This document shows positions 9,094 through 21,715 of a stretch of 64,000 bases of DNA, in pieces (position 1 is the first letter of the stretch; each line of letters opens with the position of its first letter). Under the pieces are notes generated by a model. The model was given only the letters and a program-made list of their open reading frames with translations, had not been told where the DNA came from and ran no database searches. Made by a program: the position numbers and the translations under genes. Source of the DNA: Bradyrhizobium icense (lineage in GTDB: Bacteria; Pseudomonadota; Alphaproteobacteria; Rhizobiales; Xanthobacteraceae); the NCBI RefSeq assembly GCF_001693385.1, contig NZ_CP016428.1:1-64000 (forward strand). Reading direction: 5' to 3'.

Positions 9094-9645
9094 TCAGAGC
9101 GTTTCGATCGTGACGTTCCGGTTGGTGTAGACGCAGATGTCGGCGGCGATGTCGAGCGCGCGGCGCACGATGGTCTCGGCGTCCTTGTCGGTATCGACCA
9201 GCGCGCGGGCGGCGGCCAGCGCGTAATTGCCGCCGGAGCCGATCGCCATCACGCCCGCCTCCGGCTCCAGCACGTCGCCGGTACCGGTCAGGACCAGCGA
9301 GACGTCCTTGTCGGCGACGATCATCATCGCCTCCAGGCGGCGCAGATAGCGGTCGGTCCGCCAGTCCTTGGCGAGTTCGACCGACGCCCGGGTCAACTGC
9401 CCCGGATACTGCTCGAGCTTGCTTTCCAGCCGCTCGAACAGGGTAAAGGCGTCGGCAGTGGCCCCGGCGAAGCCGCCGATCACATCGCCCTTGCCGAGTT
9501 TCCGGACCTTTTTGGCGTTGGATTTCATGACGGTCTGGCCGACCGAGACCTGGCCGTCGCCTCCGATCACCACCTTGCCGCTCTTGCGGACCGTCAAAAT
9601 CGTGGTGCCGTGCCAGATCGGCAGGTTGTTTTCTGATGCTTGCAT
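9094..9645 (-). CDS. hslV: HslV, peptidase subunit of the HslVU protease
   Basis: This 183-aa proteasome-beta-like threonine peptidase forms the double-ring proteolytic chamber used by HslU. The N-terminal propeptide is cut before Thr14 in [10 protein letters not shown], which exposes the catalytic threonine. Other conserved parts are [14 protein letters not shown] and the C-terminal [15 protein letters not shown]. It is the first gene of a reverse-strand run (hslV, GNAT, UPF0314, hslU). It diverges from hisB across about 190 bp, which must hold both promoters. Confidence 0.97.
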   Translation of the reverse strand: MQASENNLPIWHGTTILTVRKSGKVVIGGDGQVSVGQTVMKSNAKKVRKLGKGDVIGGFAGATADAFTLFERLESKLEQYPGQLTRASVELAKDWRTDRYLRRLEAMMIVADKDVSLVLTGTGDVLEPEAGVMAIGSGGNYALAAARALVDTDKDAETIVRRALDIAADICVYTNRNVTIETL

Positions 9646-9835
9646 GAATTGCCCTCGTTCCCGTCAGATTTAGGGGTTGAGGGGAAGGGTTACAATCGTG
9701 CCGTTTCACTCCCGAATCCGGTCACCATGGGCCGAAGTTCAGCCCATTAAACGTCATCCCGCAGTAGCGAAGGTGACATCCGCCTGTTAAAAGGGCCGCG
9801 TTTTCGGCCCAAGCGGCCAAAGGGAAGCAGTTTTC
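9646..9835. promoter_or_regulatory. Divergent hslV/hisB control region
   Basis: This gap is 190 bp. A 6-bp GC stem (GGGCCG at 9793-9798, CGGCCC at 9805-9810) sits about 25 bp before the hisB start, and GGGAAG ahead of the ATG is the likely ribosome-binding site. No convincing RpoH-type promoter was found for hslV. No histidine-rich leader peptide was seen, so classical his attenuation is unlikely. Confidence 0.4.
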
Positions 9836-10429
9836 ATGCGCACAGCGTCCATCAAGCGCAAGACCAAGGAAACCGACATCGAGGTCGCGGTGAACCTCGA
9901 CGGTACCGGCGTGTCCCAGGTTTCGACCGGGATCGGCTTTCTCGACCACATGCTCGATCTCTTGGCCCGGCATTCCCGCATCGATATCACGGTGAAGGCG
10001 GATGGCGATCTGCATGTCGACCACCACCATACGACCGAGGACGTCGGGATTGCGCTGGGGCAGGCGGTGAAGCAGGCGCTCGGCACCATGGCCGGCATCA
10101 CGCGCTATGCCTCGATCCATATGCCGATGGACGAGACGCTGTCGCGCGTTGTCATCGACATTTCGGGCCGGCCGGTGCTGGTGTTCAAGGTGGATTTCCC
10201 GCGCGACAAGGTGGGGCAGTTCGACACCGAGCTGGTGCGCGAGTGGTTCAACGCCTTCACCATCAACGCCGGCGTGACTTTGCACGTCGAGACACTATAT
10301 GGCGAGAACAGCCATCATATCGCCGAGTCCTGTTTCAAGGGTCTGGCGAGGGCGCTCCGTTCCGCGGTTGCGATCGATCCGCGCGCGGCGGGCGAGGTGC
10401 CTTCAACCAAGGGTCAGCTCGGCGGCTGA
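9836..10429 (+). CDS. hisB: Imidazoleglycerol-phosphate dehydratase
   Basis: This 197-aa monofunctional HisB catalyses dehydration of imidazole-glycerol phosphate to imidazole-acetol phosphate in histidine synthesis. The manganese-binding repeats are present: [15 protein letters not shown] about residue 61 and [18 protein letters not shown] about residue 160. [14 protein letters not shown] lies near residue 39. There is no phosphatase domain, in contrast to the enterobacterial fusion. It is the first gene of a forward run hisB, DUF2628, hisH, hisA, hisF, hisE, coaA, most of whose members overlap or sit close together. Confidence 0.97.
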   Translation: MRTASIKRKTKETDIEVAVNLDGTGVSQVSTGIGFLDHMLDLLARHSRIDITVKADGDLHVDHHHTTEDVGIALGQAVKQALGTMAGITRYASIHMPMDETLSRVVIDISGRPVLVFKVDFPRDKVGQFDTELVREWFNAFTINAGVTLHVETLYGENSHHIAESCFKGLARALRSAVAIDPRAAGEVPSTKGQLGG

Positions 10430-10467
10430 TTTCTTGTTCGCGTTTTCGTTCGCGGCGGAGAGGTTCG

Positions 10468-11001
10468 ATGCCGGTCTACACAGTGCATGCTCCCGTGGCC
10501 AATGGCGCCGATCTTCCGGCGACCGACAAGTTCGTCTTTGTCCGTGACGGCTTTCATTTCTGGGCTGCGGTCGCGAGCGTGATCTGGCTGCTGTGGCATC
10601 GGCTGTGGCTGGCGCTGATCGGCTGGATCGTTCTGATGATTGCCGTCCAGTTTGGGATGTCGGCGCTGGGCGCCAGCCGCGGTATGATCTTCACCGTCGA
10701 TCTGCTGCTCGCCATCCTGATGGGCCTCGAAGCGGCCAGCCTCCGGCGCTGGACGCTGTCGCGGCGCAAATGGCGCCAGCTCGATATCGTGGTCGCCGAC
10801 GATGAGGAAGCGGCCGAACACCGCTTCTTCGAACGCTGGGCGGCCAAGCAGCGCGGTCTCGCCAACGACCAATGGGCGGTCGATCGCGGCGCGCCGCCGC
10901 CGACTCGCCACGTCCCCGGGCAGTCGTTCTCGAAACCGCCGCCGCCGCTGCCGCAGGGTGGGATCATCGGGTTGTTTCCGGAGCCGGGAGGGCCGCGATG
11001 A
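10468..11001 (+). CDS. DUF2628 small membrane protein in the his operon
   Basis: This 177-aa protein begins [15 protein letters not shown] and has a hydrophobic central block (about residues 33-85) that can form two or three membrane spans. A basic stretch ([14 protein letters not shown]) and a Pro-rich cytoplasmic tail with PPPPLPQGG follow. The pattern fits DUF2628, a family of unknown function. It is preceded by GCGGAGAGG, a good ribosome-binding site. Its stop codon overlaps the hisH start, so it is translationally coupled to histidine synthesis. No catalytic role can be suggested from sequence. Confidence 0.85.
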   Translation: MPVYTVHAPVANGADLPATDKFVFVRDGFHFWAAVASVIWLLWHRLWLALIGWIVLMIAVQFGMSALGASRGMIFTVDLLLAILMGLEAASLRRWTLSRRKWRQLDIVVADDEEAAEHRFFERWAAKQRGLANDQWAVDRGAPPPTRHVPGQSFSKPPPPLPQGGIIGLFPEPGGPR

Positions 11002-11648
11002 CCGTTGCGATCGTCGACTACGGCTCCGGCAATCTTCACTCGGCGGCAAAAGCCTTCGAGCGCGCCTCGCGGAGCATGGAAGATCCGCAGACGGTCATGG
11101 TCACGCGCGATCCGGATGCGGTCTACCGCGCCGATCGCATTGTGCTGCCCGGCGTCGGCGCCTTTGCCGATTGCCGCCACGGCCTCGATGCGGTGGACGG
11201 CATGCTGGAAGCGATGACCGAAGCAGTACGCGTCAAGGCGCGGCCCTTTTTTGGCATCTGCGTCGGCATGCAGTTGATGGCGACGCGCGGCAAGGAGCAC
11301 GTCACGACCGACGGCTTCAACTGGATCGAGGGCGACGTCGAGAAGATTTCCCCGCGCGAGGAAAATCTGAAAATTCCGCACATGGGCTGGAACACGCTCG
11401 ACCTGGTCCGCGAGCACCCGGTGCTGGAGCGCCTGCCGCTCGGGCCGAAGGGCCGCCATGCCTATTTCGTGCACTCCTATCATCTCAACGCTTCCAACGA
11501 GGCGGATGTGCTGGCGCGCGCCGATTACGGCGGGCCGGTGACGGCGGTCGTGGGCAAGGACACCGCGATCGGCACGCAGTTTCACCCCGAGAAGAGCCAA
11601 CGCTTCGGCCTGGCCCTGATTTCGAACTTTTTGAAGTGGACGCCGTGA
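10998..11648 (+). CDS. hisH: Imidazole glycerol phosphate synthase, glutaminase subunit HisH
   Basis: This 216-aa class-I glutamine amidotransferase supplies ammonia to HisF. The catalytic triad is visible: nucleophile Cys88 in FFGICVGMQ, and His196 and Glu198 in [26 protein letters not shown] is the typical N-terminus and fixes the ATG at 10998. That start overlaps the DUF2628 stop (ATGA). The stop in turn overlaps the GTG of hisA. HisH and HisF normally form one heterodimer; here hisA lies between their genes. Confidence 0.96.
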   Translation: MTVAIVDYGSGNLHSAAKAFERASRSMEDPQTVMVTRDPDAVYRADRIVLPGVGAFADCRHGLDAVDGMLEAMTEAVRVKARPFFGICVGMQLMATRGKEHVTTDGFNWIEGDVEKISPREENLKIPHMGWNTLDLVREHPVLERLPLGPKGRHAYFVHSYHLNASNEADVLARADYGGPVTAVVGKDTAIGTQFHPEKSQRFGLALISNFLKWTP

Positions 11649-12385
11649 TCCTCTTTCCCGCGGTCGACCTGAAAAACGGTCAGTGCGTGCGCCTCGAGCA
11701 AGGCGACATGGCGCGCGCCACCGTGTTCAACCTCGATCCCGCCGCGCAGGCCCGCGCCTTCGCCGCGCAGGGTTTCGAATATCTGCACGTCGTCGATCTC
11801 GACGGCGCCTTTGCCGGCAAGCCGATGAACGCGCTTGCCGTCGAGGCGATGCTGAAGGCGGTCACCATGCCGGTGCAGCTCGGCGGCGGCATCCGCGATC
11901 TGAAGACCGTGGAAGCCTGGCTCGACAAGGGCATCGCGCGCGTGATCATCGGTACCGCTGCGGTGCGCGATCCCGAACTGGTGAAGAGCGCGGCGAAAAA
12001 ATTCCCAGGCCGTGTTGCGGTCGGGCTCGATGCGCGCGACGGCAAGGTCGCCGTCGAAGGTTGGGCCGAGACCTCGCAGGTGACCGCGCTCGAAATCGCG
12101 CAACGGTTCGAGGATGCCGGTGTCGCTGCCATCATTTTCACCGACATCGCGCGCGACGGCCTGTTGAAGGGCCTCAACCTCGATGCCACGATTGCGCTTG
12201 CAGAACGCATTTCCATTCCCGTGATCGCATCCGGCGGGTTTGCTTCCATCGAGGACGTCAAGGCGCTGCTCGAGCCGCGTGCCAAAAAGCTCGCCGGTGC
12301 CATTGCCGGCCGCGCGCTTTATGATGGGCGGCTGGATCCCGCCGCCGCTTTGACGCTGATCCGCAACGCGCGCGCCGCGGCCTAG
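11645..12385 (+). CDS. hisA: Phosphoribosylformimino-5-aminoimidazole carboxamide ribotide isomerase
   Basis: This 246-aa (beta/alpha)8 barrel carries out the Amadori isomerisation of ProFAR to PRFAR. The two acid-base aspartates are in place: Asp8 in FPAVDLKNG and Asp129 in VGLDARDG. Phosphate-binding loops LGGGIRD and IASGGFAS are seen. The start is GTG at 11645, sharing bases with the hisH stop (GTGA). The frame is open far upstream, but that sequence is the shadow of hisH. It is followed after 10 bp by hisF, its structural relative. Confidence 0.96.
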   Translation: MILFPAVDLKNGQCVRLEQGDMARATVFNLDPAAQARAFAAQGFEYLHVVDLDGAFAGKPMNALAVEAMLKAVTMPVQLGGGIRDLKTVEAWLDKGIARVIIGTAAVRDPELVKSAAKKFPGRVAVGLDARDGKVAVEGWAETSQVTALEIAQRFEDAGVAAIIFTDIARDGLLKGLNLDATIALAERISIPVIASGGFASIEDVKALLEPRAKKLAGAIAGRALYDGRLDPAAALTLIRNARAAA

Positions 12386-12395
12386 GAGACTTCGC

Positions 12396-13172
12396 ATGTT
12401 CAAGGTTCGCGTGATCCCCTGTCTCGACGTCAAGGACGGACGGGTGGTCAAGGGTGTCAACTTCGTTGACCTGCGCGACGCCGGCGATCCCGTCGAGGCG
12501 GCGATCGCATATGACGCGGCCGGCGCCGACGAATTATGCTTCCTCGACATCACGGCCACCCATGAGAACCGCGGCATCATGCTGGATGTCGTGCGGCGCA
12601 CGGCGGAAGCCTGCTTCATGCCGTTGACGGTCGGCGGCGGAGTCCGCACCATCGAAGACATCAAGACGCTCTTGCGCTCCGGTGCCGACAAGGTCTCGAT
12701 CAATTCCGCCGCGGTCTCCAATCGCGAATTCGTCAAGCAGGCGGCGGAAAAGTTCGGCGAGCAGTGCATCGTGGTCGCGATCGACGCCAAGCGGATCAAG
12801 CGCGGCGGCGGCTCCGACCGCTGGGAAATCTTCACCCATGGCGGACGCAACTCTACCGGGATCGACGCCATCGAATACGCACAGGAGGTGGTATCGCTCG
12901 GCGCCGGCGAGATCCTGTTGACCTCGATGGACCGCGACGGCACCCGCCAAGGCTTCGACCTGCCGCTGACGCAGGCCATCGCCGACAGCGTCCCCGTACC
13001 GGTCATCGCCTCCGGCGGCGTCGGCAATCTCGACCACCTGGTCGACGGCATCCGCCAGGGCCACGCCACCGCGGTGCTGGCCGCCTCGATATTCCACTTC
13101 GGCGAATTTACCATACGCCAAGCCAAGGAGCACATGGTGCGCGCCGGGCTACCGATGCGGCTCGATCCCTGA
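12396..13172 (+). CDS. hisF: Imidazole glycerol phosphate synthase, cyclase subunit HisF
   Basis: This 258-aa barrel uses ammonia from HisH to convert PRFAR to IGP and AICAR. Catalytic Asp11 (PCLDVKDG) and Asp130 (VAIDAKR) are present, along with GGGVRT and IASGGVGN phosphate loops. AGDPVEAA near residue 29 is also conserved. AGGAGACTT before the ATG is a strong ribosome-binding site. Length is typical. It completes the HisH/HisF pair in this operon. The hisE gene follows after 82 bp, the largest gap inside the run after hisB. Confidence 0.97.
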   Translation: MFKVRVIPCLDVKDGRVVKGVNFVDLRDAGDPVEAAIAYDAAGADELCFLDITATHENRGIMLDVVRRTAEACFMPLTVGGGVRTIEDIKTLLRSGADKVSINSAAVSNREFVKQAAEKFGEQCIVVAIDAKRIKRGGGSDRWEIFTHGGRNSTGIDAIEYAQEVVSLGAGEILLTSMDRDGTRQGFDLPLTQAIADSVPVPVIASGGVGNLDHLVDGIRQGHATAVLAASIFHFGEFTIRQAKEHMVRAGLPMRLDP

Positions 13173-13254
13173 CGACTCCCTGTCACAAAAGTGCTAAGTC
13201 CTTGGCCGGGACGGCGTCCGGGCCTTCGGCGGGCGCGAGTGTTGAGTTCGGTTG

Positions 13255-13578
13255 ATGTCGCGTTTCACGATCCATGATCTGGCCGCCACCATCGATGCAC
13301 GGGCCGCATCGGGAGGAGAGGCGTCCTATACCCGCAAATTGCTCGACAGGGGCGCGGAGCACTGCGCCAAGAAGCTGGGCGAGGAGGCGGTCGAGACCGT
13401 GATCGCGGCGGTCGAGGACGATCGCGGCCACCTGATCGCCGAGAGCGCCGACCTGTTGTTTCATTTGCTGGTGCTTCTGAAGGCGCGCGGCGTCAAGCTT
13501 GAAGAGGTCGAGGCCGCGCTGGCGCAGCGGACGTCGATGTCCGGGCTTGAGGAAAAGGCGTCGCGCAAGCGCGACTAG
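13255..13578 (+). CDS. hisE: Phosphoribosyl-ATP pyrophosphatase
   Basis: This 107-aa all-alpha protein hydrolyses phosphoribosyl-ATP to phosphoribosyl-AMP, the second step of histidine synthesis. The MazG-like metal-binding acidic motif is clear: [14 protein letters not shown] and [13 protein letters not shown]. It is a stand-alone HisE; the HisI function must be elsewhere. ATG 13255 is preferred to the adjacent TTG at 13252. It is 15 bp upstream of coaA. Confidence 0.95.
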   Translation: MSRFTIHDLAATIDARAASGGEASYTRKLLDRGAEHCAKKLGEEAVETVIAAVEDDRGHLIAESADLLFHLLVLLKARGVKLEEVEAALAQRTSMSGLEEKASRKRD

Positions 13579-13593
13579 CCGAGAGGGCAGCTC

Positions 13594-14550
13594 ATGGATA
13601 TCCGGACCCCCGACCAGCAATACAATCCCTACCGCATCTTCACCCGCGAGCAATGGGCGCGGTTGCGCGACGACACGCCGATGACGCTGGAGCCGGGCGA
13701 ATTCGAGCGGCTGCGTTCGATGCACGACCGCCTCGACCTGCAGGAGGTCGAGGACATCTATCTCCCTCTATCGCGCCTGCTGTCGATCTATGTCGATGCG
13801 ACCGATCGGCTCTTCCGGGCGCAGCGTCAGTTTCTCGGCATTCGCGACCGCAAGGTGCCCTATATCATCGGCGTTGCCGGTTCGGTCGCGGCCGGCAAAT
13901 CGACCACCGCGCGCGTGCTGCAGGCGCTCTTGGCGCGCTGGTCGCCGCGGCCCAAGGTCGACCTGGTGACGACCGACGGCTTCCTGTTTCCCAATGCCGT
14001 GCTCGAGCGGCAGGGGCTGATGCAGAAGAAGGGCTTTCCCGATAGCTACGACCTGCCGATGCTGCTGTCGTTCCTCTCCGACATCAAGGCCGGACGCCGG
14101 CCGGTGCGCGCGCCGGTCTATTCGCATCTGGTCTACGACATCGTGCCGAACGAGTGGATCGAGGTCGACCGCCCCGACATCCTGATCGTCGAGGGCGTCA
14201 ACGTGCTGCAGACCGGCCGCCTGCCGCGCGACGGCAAGGCGGTGCCCGTGGTGTCCGACTTCTTCGACTTCTCCGTCTATATCGATGCCGAGGAACCGGT
14301 GCTGCGCGAATGGTATGTGCGCCGTTTCCTTGCGCTCAGGGACACTGCGTTCCACGATCCCAAATCCTACTTCCATCGCTACGCGGTGCTCTCCGACGAG
14401 GAGGCGACCGCGACCGCGATCGCGATCTGGGAGCGCACCAACCTCGCCAATCTCGAGGACAATATTTTGCCGACCCGTCCGCGCGCGACGCTGATCCTGA
14501 AAAAACGTGCCGATCATCTGGTCGAGACGGTAGCGCTGCGGCGGTTGTGA
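13594..14550 (+). CDS. coaA: Pantothenate kinase, type I
   Basis: This 318-aa bacterial type I CoaA phosphorylates pantothenate, the committing step of CoA synthesis, and is normally feedback-inhibited by CoA. The P-loop [17 protein letters not shown] lies near residue 93. [14 protein letters not shown] and [15 protein letters not shown] follow, then IEGVNVLQ-like [10 protein letters not shown] and [23 protein letters not shown] before the ATG is a suitable ribosome-binding site. It is the last gene of the his run and converges with a kinase gene across a short gap holding a hairpin. Confidence 0.97.
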   Translation: MDIRTPDQQYNPYRIFTREQWARLRDDTPMTLEPGEFERLRSMHDRLDLQEVEDIYLPLSRLLSIYVDATDRLFRAQRQFLGIRDRKVPYIIGVAGSVAAGKSTTARVLQALLARWSPRPKVDLVTTDGFLFPNAVLERQGLMQKKGFPDSYDLPMLLSFLSDIKAGRRPVRAPVYSHLVYDIVPNEWIEVDRPDILIVEGVNVLQTGRLPRDGKAVPVVSDFFDFSVYIDAEEPVLREWYVRRFLALRDTAFHDPKSYFHRYAVLSDEEATATAIAIWERTNLANLEDNILPTRPRATLILKKRADHLVETVALRRL

Positions 14551-14555
14551 TTGCT

Positions 14556-14592
14556 GTCGTCCCTGCGAACGCAATGCGCACGCAGGGACGAC
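14556..14592. terminator. 12-bp inverted repeat between coaA and the histidine kinase
   Basis: GTCGTCCCTGCG at 14556-14567 is perfectly complementary to CGCAGGGACGAC at 14581-14592, with a 13-base loop. It lies between the convergent coaA and kinase genes, so it can end transcripts from both sides although there is no U-tract. The same CGTCCCTGCG-type arms occur at the repeat near 30524, so this is probably also a member of an interspersed repeat family. Confidence 0.6.
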
Positions 14593-14609
14593 GTCGAGTC
14601 GTTTCGATC

Positions 14610-16841
<2,232 letters not shown>

Positions 16842-16989
16842 CGCCAATGACCCTGAGCTTGCTGCTTGAATTGAACCGGCTTGCTTCGCCGCCTCTCCGG
16901 GCAGACGATGCGTCGCCGATGTTGCAAAGTGCTTGAGGCTCCCAGCGCGTCATGGCCGCGATGAGAACAGGGTGAACGAAACGTTAACA

Positions 16990-17059
16990 GAGCATGGTCC
17001 GGACCCGGAGGGCCGCGCTCGCGCAAAGTGGAAACCGGCTTTCCGAAAAGACCATGCTC
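16990..17059. repeat. 70-bp interspersed palindromic repeat (agcatggtccgg type)
   Basis: The ends GAGCATGGTC (16990-16999) and GACCATGCTC (17050-17059) are perfect inverted repeats. The interior carries the AAGTGGAAACCGG...TTCCGAAAAG core of a repeat that I recognise as very common in rhizobial and bradyrhizobial intergenic DNA. It lies downstream of the exported unknown gene (17065-17532) and upstream of the kinase gene. No coding function. Confidence 0.75.
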
Positions 17060-17064
17060 CGAAT

Positions 17065-17532
17065 TTAGAGTAACGCCGCTTCGATGCGGTGGCGCTCGCC
17101 GCGGGCGCCGACGATCAGGGCGGCGGCATCGAGCAGCGAAAAGTTCTTCGAGGACACGAAGATCCGGTAGTCGGCTGGTCCATCCCTGGACAGATAGATC
17201 ACCGGATCGGAACCCGAGGGCTTCCGGGAGATCGCAACCAGAAGCGGCGGTGCGTTGCTCTCGCAGGCGCCGGCTTCGGCCGTATCGATATCGTCGATCA
17301 CCGCAAAGTCGGCCGCTTCCGCGTTGTCAGAAATCTGGACCCGCACCGTCGCACGGCCTGGATCGGCGGTGAAACTGACATACCGGTGCGCCTGCCAGGA
17401 GAGGGCGGCGATCTGGACGGAAGTGCCTGATATTTCGATGCAGGGTCGCGGACCGGCCAAAAATTCGTCGCGCGCGAACAGGGCGACAATTGCCAGCGGG
17501 ATCACCGAGGCCAGGATCTTCAAACGCAACAT
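17065..17532 (-). CDS. Exported protein of unknown function
   Basis: This 155-aa protein begins with a basic-hydrophobic segment (MLRLKILASVIPLAIVALFA), a signal peptide or membrane anchor. The remainder is probably periplasmic. I do not recognise a family. It has two cysteines (in RPCIEISG and EAGACESN) that could pair in the periplasm. The segment SFTADPGRATVRVQISDNAEAADFAVIDD has beta-strand character. It stands between the nap operon and the kinase, facing the same way as both, with 249 bp of apparently empty sequence upstream. An independent small transcription unit is likely. Confidence 0.65.
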   Translation of the reverse strand: MLRLKILASVIPLAIVALFARDEFLAGPRPCIEISGTSVQIAALSWQAHRYVSFTADPGRATVRVQISDNAEAADFAVIDDIDTAEAGACESNAPPLLVAISRKPSGSDPVIYLSRDGPADYRIFVSSKNFSLLDAAALIVGARGERHRIEAALL

Positions 17533-17781
17533 GACACGCTACTCGCTCGCCGTAAGCCCGCGACATGGGACTTATGGTTGGCAGAGGGTAAAGGAAACTA
17601 GTTACCGCTGTGTTGACGCGGGTTGTTTTGTGTGGCGGCAGCATCCTTGATGCGAGCGAGGCGAAGGGATTTGGTGCGGCAGCAGCCGCGCGTCGAATGT
17701 TCGCTTGTGCGCGCGGCAAATCACTCGACCGAGGGCCGGTTAGCGATGTCGAGATCGCCACGTAGGCTCTGCTCGGGCGCG

Positions 17782-18474
17782 CTATTGTTCGGCTTCGGTG
17801 ACGGCGAGGTATCGTGCAAGCTCGTCCCGCGGATTGCCGCGAAAACTCTGACGGTCCCTCAACTCGGGTGGCGCTCGCCAGCCCGGCTCGATGCCCGTCA
17901 TGTCGGGCAGTTCGTGGGCGATGCCCTTGTGACAGTCGATGCAGGTCTTTTCCTTCGTGACGAGAAACTTGGAGTGGATTTCCGCAGCGCGCCGCGTCTG
18001 CTTGTCGAAGTCCATCGCCGCCGAGGAGTGGCAGTTGCGACACTCAAGGGAATCGTTGGCCTTCAGCCTCGCCCATTCGTGCTTGGCGAGCGCGAGCCGA
18101 TGATCCAGAAATTTTTGCCTGGTATCAATCACGCCGAAGATCTTGCCCCAGACTTCCTTTGAGGCCTGCATCTTTCGGGCGATCTTGTCGGTCCAGTCGT
18201 GCGGAACGTGGCAGTCGGGGCAAGTCGCGCGGACTCCCGAGCGGTTCGTGAAGTGGGGGGTGTGCTGCAGCTCCTCGAACACATTGGCGCGCATTTCGTG
18301 ACAGGAGGTGCAGAACTTCTCGGTGTTGGTGACCTCGAGCGCGGTGTTGAAGGCGCCCCAGAACAGCACGCCGCATACAAAGCCTCCGAGCGCGAGGAAG
18401 CCCAGGCTCAAATGCGTGCTTGGGCGGCTCGCTATCTGCCAGAACCAGATCAGGAATGCCTTGAGCCGCTGCAT
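17782..18474 (-). CDS. napC: NapC, tetraheme cytochrome c quinol dehydrogenase
   Basis: This 230-aa membrane-anchored cytochrome oxidises quinol and passes electrons to NapB/NapA. One N-terminal membrane span (about residues 22-45) is followed by four CxxCH heme motifs at 55-59, 85-89, 145-149 and 178-182, the NapC/NirT pattern. The start at 18474 gives [19 protein letters not shown], 8 bp after the napB stop. It is the last gene of the napEFDABC cluster. Transcription should depend on the FixK/FNR box at 22311-22324. Confidence 0.96.
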   Translation of the reverse strand: MQRLKAFLIWFWQIASRPSTHLSLGFLALGGFVCGVLFWGAFNTALEVTNTEKFCTSCHEMRANVFEELQHTPHFTNRSGVRATCPDCHVPHDWTDKIARKMQASKEVWGKIFGVIDTRQKFLDHRLALAKHEWARLKANDSLECRNCHSSAAMDFDKQTRRAAEIHSKFLVTKEKTCIDCHKGIAHELPDMTGIEPGWRAPPELRDRQSFRGNPRDELARYLAVTEAEQ

Positions 18475-18482
18475 CGACGCTC

Positions 18483-18980
18483 TCACTTCTTCCCGGGTTC
18501 GACGAGCAGCATATCCTTGAAGGTGCTCGGAACCAGCGGCTGCGCATCCGTTTGCTGAACGTGGCACGCGGTGCAGAAATATCGGCGGGGTGTAACGTCG
18601 GCGAGAACCTGTCCGTCGCGGTCCATGAAGTGGGTGACGCTGATCATCGGCGCACCTGAGCCTTCAGTGAACTGCCGCCGATGGCAGTCGAGGCAGCGGT
18701 TGGTCTTGAGCGTGAGCTGATAATTATCGATGGAGTGCGGAATGATCGGCGGCTGCTCCGGATAGTTGCGCATCAGCCGCTTGTCATCCGTGACCGGCCG
18801 CGCCAAAGGCGGCGCCGGCACGTCTCCCATCGGCGCTGCGGCTCCGGTCACGCGCGGCACGATCTGCGGCGCGTTCTGGGCGTAGATCGCACCGCAGACG
18901 AATACCAGCATGCCGCCGAGCAGCGCGCCCGCTACAGGACTTCGAAAGCTCTTCAGGCCGGGATGATCTTGACCGCGCAT
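18483..18980 (-). CDS. napB: NapB, diheme cytochrome c subunit of periplasmic nitrate reductase
   Basis: This 165-aa periplasmic electron-transfer subunit has an N-terminal signal peptide ([24 protein letters not shown]). Two CxxCH heme sites follow, in NRCLDCHRR and FCTACHVQQ, with [22 protein letters not shown] characteristic of NapB ahead of them. The ATG at 18980 overlaps the 3' end of napA by 28 bp, implying translational coupling. Its partners are NapA (upstream) and NapC (8 bp downstream). Confidence 0.95.
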   Translation of the reverse strand: MRGQDHPGLKSFRSPVAGALLGGMLVFVCGAIYAQNAPQIVPRVTGAAAPMGDVPAPPLARPVTDDKRLMRNYPEQPPIIPHSIDNYQLTLKTNRCLDCHRRQFTEGSGAPMISVTHFMDRDGQVLADVTPRRYFCTACHVQQTDAQPLVPSTFKDMLLVEPGKK

Positions 18981-21448
18981 TTCTTGAAGTCCGTCTGCTT
19001 GGAAATGGGATCGGTTGCGTCCAGCGTTACCTTGTTGATGAGCTGGCTGGCGTCGAACCAGGGAACGAAGACGACGCCGCGCGGCATCCGGTTGCGTCCC
19101 TTGGTATCCACCCGGGTTCGGATTTCGCCGCGCCGCGACACCACCCGGACCTCGGCGCCCTGATTGATGCCTCTGGCGTAAGCGTCCTCGGCATGCATGT
19201 AAACTCTGGCGCCGGGATACGCCTTGTAGAGCTCCGGCACCCGCATGGTCATCGACCCCGAGTGCCAATGTTCGAGCACGCGGCCCGTGACCAGCCAGAT
19301 GTCGTATTCCTTGTCGGGCGATTCGGCCGGCGGCTCATAGGGCACCGCGAGGATTCTCGCCTTGCCGTCCTTGTTGCCGTAGAACTCGACGCCCTTGCCC
19401 TTCTTGACGTAGGGATCGAAGCCTTCGCGATAGCGCCACTTCGTTTCCTTGCCGTCGACGACGGGCCAGCGCATTCCCCGATTTTCGTGAAGCGTGTCGT
19501 AGGATGCGAGATCGTGGCCATGACCGCGGCCGAACTGGGCGTATTCCTCGAACAGGCCCTTCTGCACATAGAACCCGAAAGCCTTCGCCTCGCGGTTTTC
19601 GTACTCGGCGGGAATTTCGCTGAGCGGGAACTTGTCCACATTGCCGTTGCGAAACAGAACATCGAACAGCGTCTTGCCGCGATAATTGGGATTGGCGGCC
19701 AGTATCTGCTCCGGCCACACCTCGTCGGTGGTGAACCGCTTGGAGAACTCCATCATCTGCCAGAGGTCGGAGCGCGCCTCGCCGGGCGCATCGACAAGCT
19801 GCCGCCATACATGGGTGCGGCGTTCCGCGTTGCCGTAGGCACCTTCCTTTTCGACCCACATCGCGGCGGGGAGAACGAGATCGGCGGCCATTGCGGTGAC
19901 AGTCGGATAGACGTCCGAGACGACGATGAAATTGTTCGGATTCCGGTAGCCGGGATAGGTCTCGCGCGAATTGTTCGGCGCGGCCTGCATGTTGTTGTTC
20001 ACCTGAACCCAGTAAAAGTTCAGCTTGCCGTCGTGAAGCATCCGGTCCTGTTCGACCGCGTGGTAACCCGGCTTCTCCGGAATGATGCCGTGCGGGATGC
20101 GCCAGATCTCTTCCGCGTGCTTGCGGTGTTCCGGGTTGTTGACGACCATGTCGGCCGGCAGGCGGTGCGCAAAGGTGCCGACCTCGCGTGCGGTGCCGCA
20201 GGCGGACGGCTGTCCGGTCAGCGAGAACGGCGAATTGCCGGGCTCGGAGATCTTCCCCGTCAGCAGGTGCAGATTATAGAGAAGCTGGTTGGCCCATACG
20301 CCGCGGGCGTGCTGATTGAAGCCCATCGTCCAGAGCGACATCACCTTGCGCTTGGGATCCGCATAGAGTTCGGCAAGCTCCTGCAGGAAGCCGCGTTCGA
20401 CTCCGGTAAGCTCCGATACTTTCGCGAGCGTGTAATCCTTCACGAAGGCGGCGTAGGCGTCGAAGTCGATCGGCTGGGTTGCGCCGGGAGCGGCCGCGCC
20501 CTTCGCCTTGACCTCGAGCGGATGATCCGCGCGCAGGCCATATCCGATATCGACGGCGCCTTTCACGAAGGTGGTGTGGTTCTTCACGAAATCCTGGTTG
20601 ACCCGGCCGGTCGTGATGATGTGGTTGGCGATGTAGTTCAGGATCGCCAGATCCGTTCCGGGCTTGAACACGATCGGGATGTCGGCGAGATCAGAACTGC
20701 GGTTCGTGAATGTCGAGAGAACCGCCACTTTGACATGCGGGTAGCTCAGGCGCCGGTCGGTGAGCCGCGTCCAGAGGATCGGGTGCATCTCGGCCATGTT
20801 CGAGCCCCACAGCACGAACGCATCCGCCGCCTCGAAATCGTCATAGCAGCCCATCGGCTCGTCCGCACCGAAGGTGCGCATGAAGGCGACCGCCGCCGAC
20901 GCCATGCAGTGACGCGCGTTCGGATCGAGGTTGTTGGAGCGGAAGCCGGCCCGCATCAGCTTGGTGGCGGCGTAGCCTTCGAAGACGGTCCATTGCCCCG
21001 AGCCGAACATGCCGAGCGCCGTCGGGCCCTTGTCCTTCAGCACCGCCTTGGCGCGGGCGGCCATCACATCGAAGGCTTCGTCCCAGCTCACCGGCGTCAG
21101 TTCGCCGTTCTTGTCAAAGACGCCGCCCTTCTTGCGCAGCAGCGGCGTGGTCAGGCGGTCGCCGCCATACATGATCTTGGAGAGGAAATATCCCTTGATG
21201 CAGTTCAGTCCGCGATTGACCTCGGCGAGCGTATCGCCGTGGGTCGCGACGACCTTGCCGCCCTTGACACCCACCATCACTCCGCATCCGGTGCCGCAGA
21301 AGCGGCACGGGGCCTTCGACCATTTGATCTCCAGCGATCCGACGCCGCCCGCCACCGGTTGCGCCACGGCAGGAACAGTCATGCCGGCGGCCGCGGCGGC
21401 GACAGCGGCGGCCTGCGCCTTCAACAATTCGCGTCGCGAGAGTGACAT
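18953..21448 (-). CDS. napA: NapA, catalytic subunit of periplasmic nitrate reductase
   Basis: This 831-aa molybdoenzyme reduces nitrate to nitrite in the periplasm. It starts with a twin-arginine signal ([16 protein letters not shown]). The [4Fe-4S] ligands are Cys48, Cys51, Cys55 and Cys83, and the molybdenum-ligating Cys185 is in [11 protein letters not shown]. The bis-MGD binding C-terminal domain ([16 protein letters not shown]) is intact. It lies 3 bp after napD, whose product chaperones the NapA signal peptide. No napGH genes are present, so electrons should come through NapC. Confidence 0.97.
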   Translation of the reverse strand: MSLSRRELLKAQAAAVAAAAAGMTVPAVAQPVAGGVGSLEIKWSKAPCRFCGTGCGVMVGVKGGKVVATHGDTLAEVNRGLNCIKGYFLSKIMYGGDRLTTPLLRKKGGVFDKNGELTPVSWDEAFDVMAARAKAVLKDKGPTALGMFGSGQWTVFEGYAATKLMRAGFRSNNLDPNARHCMASAAVAFMRTFGADEPMGCYDDFEAADAFVLWGSNMAEMHPILWTRLTDRRLSYPHVKVAVLSTFTNRSSDLADIPIVFKPGTDLAILNYIANHIITTGRVNQDFVKNHTTFVKGAVDIGYGLRADHPLEVKAKGAAAPGATQPIDFDAYAAFVKDYTLAKVSELTGVERGFLQELAELYADPKRKVMSLWTMGFNQHARGVWANQLLYNLHLLTGKISEPGNSPFSLTGQPSACGTAREVGTFAHRLPADMVVNNPEHRKHAEEIWRIPHGIIPEKPGYHAVEQDRMLHDGKLNFYWVQVNNNMQAAPNNSRETYPGYRNPNNFIVVSDVYPTVTAMAADLVLPAAMWVEKEGAYGNAERRTHVWRQLVDAPGEARSDLWQMMEFSKRFTTDEVWPEQILAANPNYRGKTLFDVLFRNGNVDKFPLSEIPAEYENREAKAFGFYVQKGLFEEYAQFGRGHGHDLASYDTLHENRGMRWPVVDGKETKWRYREGFDPYVKKGKGVEFYGNKDGKARILAVPYEPPAESPDKEYDIWLVTGRVLEHWHSGSMTMRVPELYKAYPGARVYMHAEDAYARGINQGAEVRVVSRRGEIRTRVDTKGRNRMPRGVVFVPWFDASQLINKVTLDATDPISKQTDFKKCAVKIIPA

Positions 21449-21451
21449 GTT

Positions 21452-21715
21452 CTAGTCTCCGATATCGGCAAGCCGTTCAACCTGTTCGAACACCATGTTG
21501 GCGGACAGGACGCCCTGCCAAGTTGCGATCTGGGCGAGGCGGCCGCCGAGGATTCCGCTCTCGGCCGCCTCCATCACGATGACGATCTTCGAGGCGTCGC
21601 GTTGATGGATCTCAACGTCGGGCAGGGCAGCGAGCGCGCGCAGCACCTCATCCCGGCGTTCCGGCAGCACGGAGACGACCGCGCTCGAAATGTGAATGGT
21701 GGCTTCGCCTGTCAT
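21452..21715 (-). CDS. napD: NapD, NapA signal-peptide chaperone
   Basis: This 87-aa cytoplasmic chaperone binds the twin-arginine signal of NapA and holds back export until the cofactor is in place. The family pattern is visible: HISSAVVSVLPERRDEVLRAL, then LPDVEIHQRDASKIVIVMEA. ATG 21715 overlaps the napF stop by four bases, so the two are coupled. It is followed 3 bp later by napA. Size is normal for the family. Confidence 0.93.
   Translation of the reverse strand: MTGEATIHISSAVVSVLPERRDEVLRALAALPDVEIHQRDASKIVIVMEAAESGILGGRLAQIATWQGVLSANMVFEQVERLADIGD

Noticed and set aside
11582..13186. Long open frame antisense to hisA and hisF
   Set aside because: hisA and hisF are unambiguous with catalytic residues in place; the antisense product has no domain.
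19193..21445. A 750-codon open frame antisense to napA
   Set aside because: It mirrors napA codon structure in G+C-rich DNA, has no recognisable domain, and napA is certain on the other strand.
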